Assembly (NCBI RefSeq): GCF_000372725.1
Contig: NW_005195301.1
Location: 906,312-970,311 of the forward strand
Origin: Emiliania huxleyi CCMP1516
Taxonomy: Eukaryota; Haptophyta; Isochrysidales; Noelaerhabdaceae
Length of the DNA: 64,000 bases
Reading direction: 5' to 3'
Shown here: positions 8,868-18,705 of the stretch, one piece after another
Position numbering within the stretch: position 1 is the stretch's first letter
Layout: every line of letters starts with the position of its first letter
Position numbers and translations under genes: made by a program
The notes under the pieces: model-generated
What the model saw: only the letters and a program-made list of their open reading frames with translations
Told to the model about the DNA's origin: nothing
The model's database searches: none

Positions 8868-9423
8868 GTTCACCTCTCCTAGCGCCCGGTTTTGCGTGGC
8901 GACCTTCATTTCGGGGTCGAAGGTGCTACACACACTTGCCCCCTGGTGGTCTGGCACTCGGCGTTATACCTACTGGGGTTAGGCTGTTTTTCTTTTATTT
9001 TCTGAATTTCGGGGGGGGGGGGAAGTGGGTCCCCGCGGTGTTTTTTCTTTCCTGTCAGTTTTCTTCTATAAAGATCTTGGCAAAAGAGAGGCCGTTTGTG
9101 TCGTATTACAAAATCTTTGTTTTCGTTTTTTGTTTTCTTTTTGATTTGTGGCAAACATATTAGAAATACCAAAAGAGGATATGCAGTGAGAAGATACGTT
9201 GCACCGTGGATGCTGGGGATCCCCCGTTGCAGGTTACCTCAACTGTCAGGGGTACCGTCCGGTTGAAGGGGCGGGGCGGTGCTGAGCCAGCGGGGTCGGG
9301 TCGGGTCGGGTCGGGGCGGAGCGGCGGGGGTTGCACGGGTCGGGGAGTGGGGCGGGTAGGGTGAGGATGGTGGCGTGGGGTGGGGCGGGCGCCGGAGTGG
9401 GAGTCATGTGACTGCTTCTGTGG
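8868..9423. other. Intergenic, G-rich tract and short tandem GGTCG repeats
   Basis: Contains a G run near 9010, an AT-rich patch (9045-9165) and GGGTCGGGTCGG repeats near 9290-9320. The G-rich part resembles 22756-22840 upstream of RCC1-E. No gene seen. Confidence 0.4.
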
Positions 9424-9480
9424 TGGGGGCGACGGCTCCTGAGGAAGCCGTCGCCCGCGCCTTGTCTGTCGTGTACGAAT
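9424..9480 (+). promoter_or_regulatory. Conserved hairpin module upstream of a gene (copy 1)
   Basis: GGCGACGGCTCCTGAGGAAGCCGTCGCC forms a near-perfect stem around TCCTGAGGA and is followed by CGCGCCTTGTCTGTCG. Copies lie at 22825-22900 and, inverted, at 44400-44475. It sits about 170 bp upstream of the EF-hand exon. A regulatory or transposon-end role is inferred. Confidence 0.5.
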
Positions 9481-9621
9481 CTTGTTTTTTTGTGGACCGG
9501 CGCTCGCAAAAATTCTTCTGGGGATGGCGTCTGACAAAGTCCATCAACATGAAAAAGCCGCACCAGACTTCTCCGCTCGTCGCCCCTCCTCCGCCGCTGC
9601 CGCCGCTCTCGCCCTGCGTCA

Positions 9622-9789
9622 ATGGGCGGCTTCCTCGCGCGCCGGTCCGATATAAACCACGACGGAGTTCTGAGCCAGAAGGACCTCGACCTCTGGTCGC
9701 AGCAGTACAAAAGACGGTACTGCCACGGGCGCGGATCGGGCGCCGCCGAGGGCCACTACCGCTGTGGCGCCACCGGCGAGTGTGTCCAG
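9622..9789 (+). CDS. EF-hand protein, first exon
   Basis: 56 codons from ATG 9622. The segment FLARRSDINHDGVLSQKDLD is a single EF-hand-like loop (D-I-N-H-D-G-V-L-S-Q-K-D) followed by a helix. A Cys-bearing tail (GHYRCGATGECVQ) ends at CAG|GCC, a GC donor like others in the window. A further acidic exon-like piece at about 10165-10198 encodes NADVDDNGE, another partial calcium loop. The complete gene cannot be reconstructed through the repeats that follow. Calcium binding is plausible from the loop; the rest is unknown. Confidence 0.5.
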
Positions 9790-9980
9790 GCCGCCGCCAC
9801 CCTGCCCGCCGCTTCATCACCGCGCACGCGGCTGCGCCGCACCCGCCTCCGCCGCGCCCTCGCCACACCGCCTCTACCACCCTGCGCACACCGCATTGCC
9901 GCCCTTGCCCCTGCCTCTCGCGCGCCACTGCCTCTCCACGCATCCGTCTTGGCTGCTTCAGCCAACCTCTCATCTTTCTG

Positions 9981-10048
<68 letters not shown>
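9981..10048. repeat. CA microsatellite
   Basis: About 34 CA units with no interruption, inside a presumed intron downstream of the EF-hand exon. Confidence 0.95.
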
Positions 10049-10050
<2 letters not shown>

Positions 10051-10195
10051 CGCACAGCTTTCTCGCACGCACCACGCACGCACGCGCACACGCACCACAC
10101 GCTCGACGCCTCCCCTCTCTGCGACCCCGCAGCTTCCGAGCCTCGAGCCGTGCCACGCGCCTCCCGAGCAGAACGCCGACGTCGACGACAACGGC

Positions 10196-10285
10196 GAGAT
10201 GCGACACGAGATGCGCCGAGATGCGCCACGAGATGCGCCGAGATGCGAGACGAGATGCGCCGAGTTGCGCCGAGTTGCGGAGATG
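10196..10285 (+). repeat. GAGATGCGCC decamer minisatellite
   Basis: Runs of GAGATGCGCC/GAGATGCGACAC units directly after the DDNGE-coding segment, of the same 10-11-bp type as other intronic repeats here. Confidence 0.7.
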
Positions 10286-10329
10286 CGACGCAATCTCCCG
10301 CCAATCTCCCGCCTCCCGCGCCCCGTCAG

Positions 10330-10420
10330 GCCGCGTCGAGCCCGCCGACACACTGCCTCTCGAGATCTCTCGAGATCTCTCGAGATCTCTCGAGATCACC
10401 CGAGATTGCCCGAGATCTAG
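10330..10420 (+). other. GC-AG intron with duplicated exon start
   Basis: GTCAG|GCCGCGTCGAGCCCGCCGAC opens the intron, a TCTCGAGATC decamer insert follows, then ATCTAG|GCCGCGTCGAGCCCGCCGAC. The 22-bp flanking copies are identical. Length 91 nt. Confidence 0.75.
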
Positions 10421-10495
10421 GCCGCGTCGAGCCCGCCGACATCAGCATCATCACGGTAATGCCCCTCTGGCCTGCCCTCCTTCGTGCGTGGCGGT

Positions 10496-10534
10496 GTGAA
10501 CAGCGTCTCTTCACACCTGCAGCTGTGAACAGGC
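10496..10534 (+). repeat. GTGAACAG short element
   Basis: GTGAACAGCGTCTCTTCACA followed by CCTGCAGCTGTGAACAG, nearly the same 37-bp insert that is amplified in the LRR gene at 62.2-63.2 kb. It ends in AG and has a TTCAC/GTGAA inverted pair. Confidence 0.7.
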
Positions 10535-10556
10535 GTCCCTCGGACTCCCCTTCTGC

Positions 10557-10599
10557 ATGCGCCCGCCGTCGCCGCCGCCGCCACCGCCGCCGCCGCCGT

Positions 10600-10639
<40 letters not shown>

Positions 10640-10718
10640 CCCATCGCCGCCGCCGCCGCCGCCGCCATCGCGCCCGCCGCCGTCGCCGCCGTCGCCGCCG
10701 CTGTCTCCTCCCCCCTCG
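10557..10718 (+). repeat. CCG/TCG-rich tract, Ser-Pro-rich if translated
   Basis: Reads as PPSPPPPPPP-type repeats in one plus frame, reminiscent of extensin-like hydroxyproline-rich linkers of algae. It could be an exon of the gene starting at 9622 or simple CCG-repeat DNA. I cannot tell which. Confidence 0.4.
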
Positions 10719-10779
10719 GGCCTTGTGGCGGCGCTTCGCTCGGAGGCGCGCTGTGTGCTGTGCTACCGCTTCGCGCCTC

Positions 10780-11105
10780 TTCACACTTCTTCACATACCT
10801 CCTCACACTCCTCCTCACTCCTCTTCACGCCTCCTCACTCCTCGGTTCACGCCTCTTCACACCCCATGCACGCCTCTTCACGCCCTCGAGCTGTGAACAC
10901 AGGCGGCCTCCCTCTTCTCGCGCCTCTTGCCGCCCTCCTCTCTCTCGAGGCGCCGAGCGGTTAGCAGAGAGAGAGAGAGAGCCGAGAGGGGCCGAGAGGA
11001 GCCAGCCGAGCGATTAGCCAAGGGGAGCCGAGGCGAGACGAGAGGGGCCGAGGGGAGCCGAAAGGAGCCGAGAGGAGCCGAGAGGAGCCGAGAGGAAGGT
11101 TCAGG
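10780..11105 (+). repeat. TTCACxCCTCC and GAGCCGAGAG repeats
   Basis: 10780-10905 holds irregular CTTCACACCTC-type repeats ending in GTGAACACAG|GCGG. 10960-11105 holds GAGAG and GGAGCCGAGA repeats. Both look like intron inserts of the minisatellite type. Confidence 0.6.
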
Positions 11106-11430
11106 AGCCGAGACAGCAGTAACAGAGAGACCAGATCCAAGGCTGCTGACCAGATGAGGACGTCGATGCGAGTGAAATGAGTCACTCACCTGTTCAACGA
11201 ACTGAGAGCCCAGGTACCAGATCACGGTGGAGGCTGTCGTCGCCGCCGCCTCCACCCTCCTCACCTGCCTCTGCCTCTGCTGCTGCTGCGCCGGCTGCGG
11301 CGGCGGCGGCGGCGGCGGCGACCGTGAGAGGCCCCACGCGGCGGTGGAACCTTCTAGGAAGCTTCTAGGAACCTTCTAGGCGACGAGGACGGAGAGGAGA
11401 CGCGGCGGTGGAGTGCGCGCAACGCCGCCG

Positions 11431-11634
11431 GCTACGACGACGAGGACGGTGACGAGTCCGTCTAGGAACCTTCTAGGAACCTTCTAGGAACCTTCTAGGC
11501 TACGACGACGAGGACGATGACGAGTCCGTCTAGGAACCTTCTAGGAACCTTCTAGGAACCTTCTAGGCTACGACGACGAGGACGGTGACGAGTCCGTCTA
11601 GGAACCTTCTAGGAACCTTCTAGGAACCTTCTAG
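11431..11634 (+). repeat. Amplified exon-start/insert array (3 inserts) acting as one GC-AG intron
   Basis: Four copies of GCTACGACGACGAGGACG..GACGAGTCCGTCT alternate with three inserts of AGGAACCTTCT repeats, each ending TTCTAG. Splicing from the first GC (after CGCCG) to the last TAG gives an acidic exon starting YDDDDDDESVSLYAGRE. Just upstream (11337-11410) a single AACCTTCTAGG insert is flanked by ACGCGGCGGTGGA copies. Confidence 0.75.
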
Positions 11635-11649
11635 GCTACGACGACGATG

Positions 11650-12372
11650 ACGATGACGAGTCCGTCTCGCTCTACGCGGGGAGAGAGCAGGCGCGCGCGC
11701 GCGCGCGCACATGCACTCCCACACACTCACTCACCCACGCGCACCGGGCCTTGCACCTTCGTTGGATGCCGCTCGCCCACCGGGCCTTGCACCTTGAATG
11801 CCGTGTCCGGCTCCTTTCCTCTAGACGTGGAGTCGCGAGGGACTAGGCTGGCCCTCGCCCCACAATATCGTGTGTGTGTGGAGAAGTCTACCTGACCTGA
11901 GAGCAGGCGCCGTCTGGAGAGAGCTCGTTTGCAGACTGCTGAGCGACGTAATTAGTTCGTTGATTAGGCGCCGTCTGGCGAGAGCTCGTTTGCTGGGAGC
12001 TCCGGCGGCGCGGGCGTGATCGACGGCGAGTATGGCGGCGCTCAGCGGCGGCACAAGGCGCCTCCCTCCTCCTCGTCCTCGCCTGCTCTCTCCTCCTCTC
12101 GTCCTCTCCTCCCGCCCCTCCCATAGTACCCTAGAGACCGTACTCGCTCCGCCCGCCTCTCCCCTAGACCTTCCTCCGCTCCACCCTTCCCTCGCCTCCC
12201 CCTCCGTGCCCCCCCCCCCCCCCCTCCCCCCCTTCACACCTTGCGCTTATTAGTCACAGTCACACAAACTGCGTGGCGAGGGAGTCGGCCAGCGGAGTAA
12301 CGACACTGCCACCAGGCGGAGTAGTTTACCTTCCCTCTTCCCTCTTCCCTTGACCCTTCCCTTACCTGTACA
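11650..12372. other. Stretch without a confident gene
   Basis: The acidic exon runs to about 11695. Then come GC and CA-rich low-complexity tracts (11690-11750), a duplicated GAGCTCGTTTGC-containing block (11915 and 11980, each after GGCGCCGTCTGG), a pyrimidine-rich region and a C run at 12210-12223. No further coding evidence. Confidence 0.35.
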
Positions 12373-12549
12373 ATGCCGCAGGCGTCGTACTACATCCCGT
12401 CGGAGCAGTCCGAGGTCGAGTTCCAGCAGAGCTGGGCGCGCGCCACGCCCGTGTGTGCGCCGGGCGGCAGCCTCGGGCTGAGCTTGGCCATGGGAACCGG
12501 CGGGCGGCGCGACGGCTTCACGAGGCCCGACGGAAACGACGAGCTCTGA
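12373..12549 (+). CDS. Small ORF or terminal exon, unknown
   Basis: 58 codons from ATG 12373 (MPQASYYIPSEQSEVEFQQS...), ending GFTRPDGNDEL. The composition is balanced and protein-like, unlike the surrounding low-complexity DNA, and it is preceded by a pyrimidine-rich tract that could be a splice acceptor region. No family recognised. Confidence 0.3.
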   Translation: MPQASYYIPSEQSEVEFQQSWARATPVCAPGGSLGLSLAMGTGGRRDGFTRPDGNDEL

Positions 12550-12877
12550 GGAGGGAAGAGAGGGAGCTGGGCAGCCACGACCCACCACGTCTTTTCCCCG
12601 ACAGTAAAAACGAATAATTCAGGGGAAAAGAACAGAAATCAGGGCATCACCAGCGCCAGGGCTACGGCTTTAGCCCAGGAGAGAGCCGCAACAGTGTACG
12701 ACACGCGATCATGCATGCCCTCGGGAAGCCACATCACGGCCTCGCAACAACAAGAAGGCCCAGAGGTGCAGCAGCGGGGGCGGCCCGCAGGAACAGTGGA
12801 CCATGCACAATCCTCACCGTCCCGGATTCGCCTCTCTCCACTCTCGGATACGTCTGTGCACCATTTCACCCTTCTCA

Positions 12878-14296
12878 TCACTGCCCCGGCGCCCACGCCT
12901 CGACCTTCTTGGGCAGCAGCTGGTCCGACAGGTCCTCTCCGTGTCCTAGGCAGCCGTGGGGGCCCTCGCCCCAAGTAAAGACGGCGCCGTTGGTGGTGAC
13001 GGTGAGGCTGTGGTAGACCCCAGCCGACACAGCGTCGTTGCGCTGGCCCGCAAAGGCCTCGACCTTCTTGGGCAGCAGCTGGCGCTGCTGGTCGCCGCGG
13101 CCCAGCTGGCCGTGAAAACCAGAGCCCCAGCTCCAGACAGCTCCGTCGGCGGCGAGGGCGAGGCTGTGCCCGCCTCCAGCCGACACAGCGACGACGCGCT
13201 GGCCAGCAAAGGCCTCGACCTTCTTGGGCAGCAGCAAGATCTGCTCGTCGCCGTGGCCCAACCGGCCTTGGCCTCCATAGCCCCAGCTCCAGACGGCGCC
13301 GTCGGCGGTGAGGGCGAGGCTGTTTTGGCCACCAGCTGACACAGCGACGACGCGCTGCGCCAACACCTCGATCTTCTTGGGCAGCAGCTGGTCCTGCTCG
13401 TCGCCGTGGCCCAACCGGCCGTCCAAACCAAAGCCCCAGCTCCAGACAGCGCCGTCAGCGGTGAGGGCGAGGCTGTGGTGCTGTCCAGCCGAGAGAGCGA
13501 GGACACACTGGCCAGCAAAGGCCTCGACCTTCTTGGGCAGTGACTGGTTTTGCTGGTCGCCGTGGCCCAACCTGCCTTGGCTTCCATAGCCCCAGCTCCA
13601 GACGCTGCCGTCGGCGGTGATGGCGAGGCTGTGGTTGCCTCCCGCCGACACAGCGACGACGCGCCGGCCAGCAAAGGCCTCGACCTTCTTGGGCAGCAGC
13701 TGCGTCTCCTCGTCGCCGTGGCCCAAGCAGCCAAACCTTCCGCAGCCCCAGCTCCAGACAGCTCCGTTGGCGGTGAGGGCGAGGCTGTGCCTCCCTCCAG
13801 CCACCACGCTCACGGCGCGCTCATCCAGCGTCGACGGGAGGCGGGTCGGCGTGGTGAGCCGCGTCACGCCCTCGCCGTGGCCGAGCAGGCCTGGGTAGAT
13901 CCCCTCACTGCCGCACGACGAGAGCCGCCCCTCGCCGACGATGAAGAGGCTGTGGGAGGAGCCTGCCGCCGCCCTCGCCGGCGGGTTGGACTCGCGCAGC
14001 AGCGCAGCGAAGCACAGCCACCGCACGGCGCAGCTCTCGCCCTCTGGCAGCGCCGGCAGCTCGAAGCCGCGCTCTTGCGCCCACAAGCGGATGCCCTCCA
14101 GCGCAAGCGAGGCGTGGAAGAGCAGCGAGACGGCTGCGGCGCGAGCGATGTCGGCGGGGTCGCAGTGAGAGAGGGCGCGCACGAGGAGCTCCGTGGGGAG
14201 GTCGAGGAGGCGGATGGGCGGCGGCGTGCTTGGCGAGGGGGCGGCGGTGGAGGCGGGGGCGAGGCGGCGCGAGCGGCGGCGCGGCAAGATGGACAT
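12878..14296 (-). CDS. F-box / RCC1 propeller protein (RCC1-C)
   Basis: 472 codons from ATG 14296 in the family context TTTTCCTCGCGATGTCCATC. A basic start (MSILPRRRSRRL) and the F-box-like LLDLPTELLVRALSHCDP are followed by about seven RCC1 blades (for example VWSWGCGRFGCLGHGDEE) and the shared C-terminus. It is intronless and lies on the opposite strand to copies A and B. An in-frame extension upstream has no ATG and is ignored. Function by family only. Confidence 0.9.
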   Translation of the reverse strand: MSILPRRRSRRLAPASTAAPSPSTPPPIRLLDLPTELLVRALSHCDPADIARAAAVSLLFHASLALEGIRLWAQERGFELPALPEGESCAVRWLCFAALLRESNPPARAAAGSSHSLFIVGEGRLSSCGSEGIYPGLLGHGEGVTRLTTPTRLPSTLDERAVSVVAGGRHSLALTANGAVWSWGCGRFGCLGHGDEETQLLPKKVEAFAGRRVVAVSAGGNHSLAITADGSVWSWGYGSQGRLGHGDQQNQSLPKKVEAFAGQCVLALSAGQHHSLALTADGAVWSWGFGLDGRLGHGDEQDQLLPKKIEVLAQRVVAVSAGGQNSLALTADGAVWSWGYGGQGRLGHGDEQILLLPKKVEAFAGQRVVAVSAGGGHSLALAADGAVWSWGSGFHGQLGRGDQQRQLLPKKVEAFAGQRNDAVSAGVYHSLTVTTNGAVFTWGEGPHGCLGHGEDLSDQLLPKKVEAWAPGQ

Positions 14297-14658
14297 CGCG
14301 AGGAAAAGAAAAACGTCGAGCAAACCTCGGAAACCTCCACCCATGCCGTTCTCCCATCCCTCCCTTGGGTTGTGTGTTTTCTTTCTTTCTTTCTTTCCAC
14401 CCATACCACGCCTCGACTCGGACACGGTGTTCCGAGGGCAAGGGAGAGGGGCTGGCTCCTAGCCCGAGAGGGGAGCTTCCGAGACCCACTACATGACCAC
14501 GCACGCATCATCCCGCGGCCTGGCGGTCGGCGGGATTGCAATCAGTCTTCGCGTGCCGCCTGTCGTTCGCTCGGGCGCCTTCGGCGTCGGGGTGGCGAGC
14601 AGGGGACGCGGCTCTGAGCGCCCAGCAACGCGTGCCGGATGGAGTCCGGCCGCGGGTG

Positions 14659-14831
14659 GCTAGGGAAGTTCGCTCAGGATGTGTGGCAGTCAGTTTGGCT
14701 GAGTGTCTTGTCTTGTGGTTCTGTGTGTCGCTCCTGTGTGACCGTCATCGCCCGTCTAGCGTCCACCCATACCGCGTTGGTGTCCCAGTCGTTGGTCGGA
14801 CTGTGTTTCGCCTTCCCATCAATCAATCAAT
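14659..14831 (+). mobile_element. SINE-like repeat, copy 1
   Basis: Begins GCTAGGGAAGTTCGCTCAG, contains GAGTGTCTTGTCTTGTGG and GTGTGACCGTCATCGCCC, and ends GTGTTTCGCCTTCCCATCAA in a (TCAA)n tail. A near-copy at 18381-18553 has a (ATCT)n tail instead. Partial copies lie at 15060-15172 and 48656-48722 (minus). A short, non-coding, tailed dispersed repeat of this kind is best explained as a SINE; no clear A/B box was identified. Confidence 0.65.
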
Positions 14832-15059
14832 ACCGCGTTGGTGTCCAGTCCGAGCCTGGCTGTTCTTCACCTTACTACCTACCTACCTACCTACCTTCAT
14901 AGCGACGAGTAGCTCGCAGAGATCCACGAGGGCACTGTTGTCGAGAGCTTTTTCTTCTTGGGAGGAGGGGAGGGGAGGGGAGGCTCTGCCATCAGCTGCT
15001 GTCGAGCCGAGTCGGCGGTAGTTGCCGCAGCTGCGCCGCATTGTCGCTCAACGCTCATG

Positions 15060-15172
15060 TGCGTGTCGGCCGTCACCCCCCGTCTTGCGTCCACCCCGAT
15101 ACCGCGCTGGTGTCCCAGACCGTTGGTCTGACTGTGTTTCACCTTTCGACACATACATTTATTGTCACTCAG
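15060..15172 (+). repeat. SINE-like repeat, 3' portion only
   Basis: CGTCTTGCGTCCACCCCGAT, then GGTGTCCCAGACCGTTGGTC and TGTGTTTCACCTTTCGACAC match the 3' half of the 14.66-kb copy with scattered differences. Confidence 0.55.
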
Positions 15173-15743
15173 GTAGTGCCCCCGCACCGCCAACAACAGG
15201 AGGTGCCAGTTGCGCGACAACCGAGGCGAATCGGTCTCGACCCCCATCACACATCCTGGTCTCGCCACGACCTCAACCGCGCGGGCGAGCACACGAGCGG
15301 CCTCTCGCAACACAGCAGCACCACGGCGAGCCAAAAGATGAGCGCCACGGCCAGGCTAGCCGCTCCCGCGTCCCCAGGACGGACGCCCGCGAGCCTCAAA
15401 TGGCGGCGCGACGCCCACACTACTACTCGGCTTCTGCCCAGCATGGGTGGCAAGGCGCCGCCGCCGCCGGCCTCCCGCAGCTCGCTGCAGTTCCAGGGCT
15501 GTGTGGGGCAGCGAAGCGAGTGGACGACTTCGGGCGGCTGCTCGCCCTGGTACCCGCACGCGCTCGCTTCGCCCGGCGTGCGGCGGAGCACGTCCAAGGC
15601 CGTGACCGAAGCCTCGCCGCGCACTTGCCCGCCACTCGCTACTCCTGCGCCGTGCGCCGACGGCGCCCCGCCCGCGGCTGCCCTCTCTACGTGATGTTGG
15701 TAGAGGGCACCGACTGCGCCCGCCTAGTGCGGCAGTAGCGAGC

Positions 15744-16847
15744 TTAGCGGAGCGACATCCAGGACAGAGCCGAGCTGGGTCCAAGGTGTGTAGCCGAGTT
15801 GGCTGTTGCCTTGTGCGGTGTCAGCATGCCGACGTGCCACAGGTGTGCAATGAAGAGCGGTTGGCCGCCGCAGAGGTCGGCCGCCTTGTAGCCCAGCGGC
15901 TGAAAATTGCAGCCGCAGGGTAGGTGGTGCAGCGACTCAGGGTGCAGCCGCAGCCAGTTGTTGAGGAACTCCTGATCTCCCCACTCCGCCTGCCGATGCG
16001 ATGCGGGCAGCATGGCCGCAGTCCGCCTTGTCGCCGCGACGATGCGTGCTGCAAACCGCGCCGCCCGCATCCTCCCTAGGTGAAGGAGCAGCACGCCCCC
16101 GTTGAGCGGCGCACCCCCAGCACCCTCGCGACACCGCGCGCCAGCGAACTCGTAGGCCAACGGCCAGCATCGCGATGGGAAGGGGCCGCACATCGCGCCC
16201 ATGTCAAACACTGCACCGATGTAGGCGGGAGCTGGCAGCGGGGCGAGGCACGGCTGTGGGTCCTGAGTCACGACCGTGTCCAGGTCGAGCACGAGCACAC
16301 TGCCCTTGATCCCGAGCAGTAGTTGCGCAAGGAAGAGCTTGCACACTGAGGAGAAGTGCATTGCGGTGAATGGTGCGAGGGGCCGGGTGAGGCCGACGCA
16401 GCGCGCAACATCGTAGCAGCTGGTGCGAAGCGGCGCGGTGGCGGATGCGGCCGCAATTGCCGCACCGGCCCGGCAGGAGGGAGCGTCGGAGACGAGATGG
16501 AGATGCAAAGGTGACCTGTAGTTGACGACGAAGGACCGGATGAGGCCGCCTGCTGCGCTTGGGTAGCGACTCGCTCGCATGGCCGCGGCACCGCCGCCGC
16601 CACTGCGGCCGGCGAGAATGATTGCCACGTGCGACATGGATCTAGCTGATGTCGCCTCTGACACTGACGGCACGTCCGTTGGCCGGTCTGATGGCAGGGC
16701 ACTCGTGGCAGAGCTGTTGTGCAGGCGCTGCAGTGTCGCATTGTACTCTCCAGCCGCAACCGACCAGTCTCGCCTGTAATAGTCGGAGGCCCTGTACAGG
16801 GCGCGAGCCTCGGCACGCCGCAGGACAGTCACGCCGTCTGGCGCCAT
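15744..16847 (-). CDS. Glycosyltransferase, GT8-like with DxD motif
   Basis: A 367-codon intronless gene from ATG 16847. Motifs in order: HVAIILAGR (start of the nucleotide-sugar fold, about residue 72), HLHLVSDAP, KGSVLVLDLDTVVTQDP (the LDLDT is the metal-binding DxD), LNGGVLLLHLGRMR (acceptor loop), WGDQEFLNNWL and LPCGCNFQ, with a terminal FIAHLWHVG. This order is typical of GT8 enzymes such as glucoside/xyloside xylosyltransferases and LARGE-type domains. No clear signal anchor is seen at the N-terminus, so an upstream exon may be missing. The sugar and acceptor cannot be told from sequence. Confidence 0.8.
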   Translation of the reverse strand: MAPDGVTVLRRAEARALYRASDYYRRDWSVAAGEYNATLQRLHNSSATSALPSDRPTDVPSVSEATSARSMSHVAIILAGRSGGGGAAAMRASRYPSAAGGLIRSFVVNYRSPLHLHLVSDAPSCRAGAAIAAASATAPLRTSCYDVARCVGLTRPLAPFTAMHFSSVCKLFLAQLLLGIKGSVLVLDLDTVVTQDPQPCLAPLPAPAYIGAVFDMGAMCGPFPSRCWPLAYEFAGARCREGAGGAPLNGGVLLLHLGRMRAARFAARIVAATRRTAAMLPASHRQAEWGDQEFLNNWLRLHPESLHHLPCGCNFQPLGYKAADLCGGQPLFIAHLWHVGMLTPHKATANSATHLGPSSALSWMSLR

Positions 16848-16894
16848 GCGTGAGCGTGACGCAGGCGTATACTCGGCTCGGCGGGCGAAGACAG

Positions 16895-17010
16895 AAAGAA
16901 TTTAAACAAAACAACTCTCTCTCACAGCAGACAGGCTCGACACAGGAAGAAAGAATTCAACAAAAAGAACTCTCTCGGACAGCACACAGGTTCGACACAG
17001 GTACCAAAAG
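16895..17010. repeat. Tandem duplication of about 65 bp
   Basis: AACTCTCTCxxxCAGCAxACAGG..TCGACACAGG appears twice (about 16910 and 16968), in the 5' region of the glycosyltransferase gene. Confidence 0.5.
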
Positions 17011-18380
17011 AGGCACAGCCTGCGACGGACCTTTAGAAGGCGCCGTCGTCCTCATGGAGGTGGGCACGATCGGGGGGACAGTCGAATCCGCGAGCACCGC
17101 AAAGAAAGAAACAGAGCATGAGCGAGAGTTGGGAGGACGGCACGCCGCCACCACACATCTCAAAACAAAAGCACGTCTCGCGCGCGCGTGAACAGGGCTC
17201 CAGGCCCCAAATTACGTGTGAGTGTTAGAGTTGTTTGGTATTGCTAAAAATCTCTCTCTCTCACATCTCGCTTCTGCCTTCTCGGCGCGCGCAACGAGAT
17301 TTTTTTGGACGGGAAAGTTCTTCTTTGACGGCCGTTCTGAGATTCGCGCTTTGTGTTTCTTTTGGGGGGGTTTGTTGGAGTTTGTCTGTTGTTTGAGAAT
17401 AGTTTGAGGTGGTCACCCTGCACCCATTTGACCGCCAGCGTCAATGGTCTTTCGGTCTGACAGGCGCTTCCTAGATGTACTGTGTGCCAATTCTCGCAAC
17501 TCGCAACTGTGGTCTAGCTGTCGAGCTGACACCTTTCCTGGAAACCTCGTACGCGAGCCTGCGGGAAGGGTCAGCGCGATCGGATCTAGAGACATCAAAC
17601 TATCGTACCTTCCGCGTGGAGCATGAGCGCGTGCTGTGGTATGTCTGCGCCTTGGCTGCCCCCGCTGCGCGCCTCCCCCTTTCGCCCCTTGCGCAGGAGC
17701 TCACAACTGAGGTGCGTCCGAGAGATGCCGCCCTGCAGGCCACTCCCCTGGCGTCCACTCCTCTCGCTCACTCCTCTCGCTCACTCCTCCTCCGAATCCG
17801 ACTCTGGCGGCGCGCACGACCGCACCTACCACAGGAGCAAAGCTGGCGGTAAGAGCGCGGTGTGAAGCCGCGACCTGCGATCGCCAGTCAGTACTCGGCT
17901 CCTCTCGGCTCCTCTCGGCTCCCCTCGGCTCCTCTCGGCTCCTCTCTGTTCAAGCACCTGTCGCGTCTGGTGGTCGACTCTCTGCCACTCACCCTCCGCC
18001 ACCTACTCGCAGCTGCACTCTTCACAGCCGCACTCCTCACAGCTGCACTCCTCACACTCGCAGTTGCCACCTCCCGCCGCTCCATCCGCGCGAGGCAGCG
18101 CGCGCCGCCGGCCCCCTGCCTCTGCCCCTCGGCCTGCGTGCTGAATCCACCAACGTGAGAGCACCGCGTGAGTACAACGGGCAGGAAGACAGTGCATACA
18201 GCGGAACACAGCGGACGACACCGGGATGCATGTCTCTCGAGCGCTGGTTGGGATGCATGAACACGAGTTCTGCTGCTAGGCCCCTCGGTGTGTGTGCCAG
18301 TCCGCGCCGGTCCGCGCCCTTGTCGTGCCAGTGTGCTGTGCGAGAGGCTTGCGTGTTAAGAATTCTAGTCGCCTCGACCT
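17011..18380. other. Stretch without a confident gene
   Basis: A T-rich patch (17270-17410), an open frame at 17475-17852 of unremarkable composition, CTCCTCTCGG repeats at 17897-17945 and CTCACAGCTGCACTCC repeats at 18008-18055. None carries a recognisable domain, and the open frame may be chance in GC-rich DNA. Confidence 0.3.
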
Positions 18381-18553
18381 GCTAGGGAAGTTCGCTCAGA
18401 AGCTGTGGCAGCCCCATTGGCTGAGTGTCTTGTCTTGTGGCTCTGTGTGCCGCTCCTGTGTGACCGTCACCGCCCGTCTAGCGTCCACCCATACCCCGCG
18501 GTAGTGTCCCAACATTGGTCGGGCTGTGTTTCGCCTTCCCATCTATCTATCAT
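18381..18553 (+). mobile_element. SINE-like repeat, copy 2
   Basis: Same order of blocks as 14659-14831 (GCTAGGGAAGTTCGCTCAG ... GTGTTTCGCCTTCCCAT) with a handful of substitutions. It ends in ATCTATCTATCAT rather than the TCAA repeat of copy 1. Confidence 0.65.
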
Positions 18554-18705
18554 TCGGCCTGCAGCGCCAAATCGCGGACCAGCCAGTGCTCATCGCGGTG
18601 CGCCTAGACTCAAGGGCGCCTTCATGAACTGATCCGGTCATTGGAGTCGGACCCTTCCGGTGCTCGTGGCGGTGCGCCAGCACTGCCGCGCCGCTGTCAA
18701 GTTGT

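Noticed and set aside
9764-10420. His-Thr repeat proteins read through the CA tract
   Set aside because: Simple translation of a (CA)n microsatellite with low-complexity flanks.
10557-10718. A cell-wall extensin gene
   Set aside because: The SPPPP-type reading may be real, but it has no start, signal peptide or flanking exons that I can join with confidence.
12946-13734. Long open frames antisense or out of frame in the RCC1 genes
   Set aside because: They follow the periodicity of the propeller repeats in GC-rich DNA and contain only low-complexity Arg/Ala/Ser sequence.
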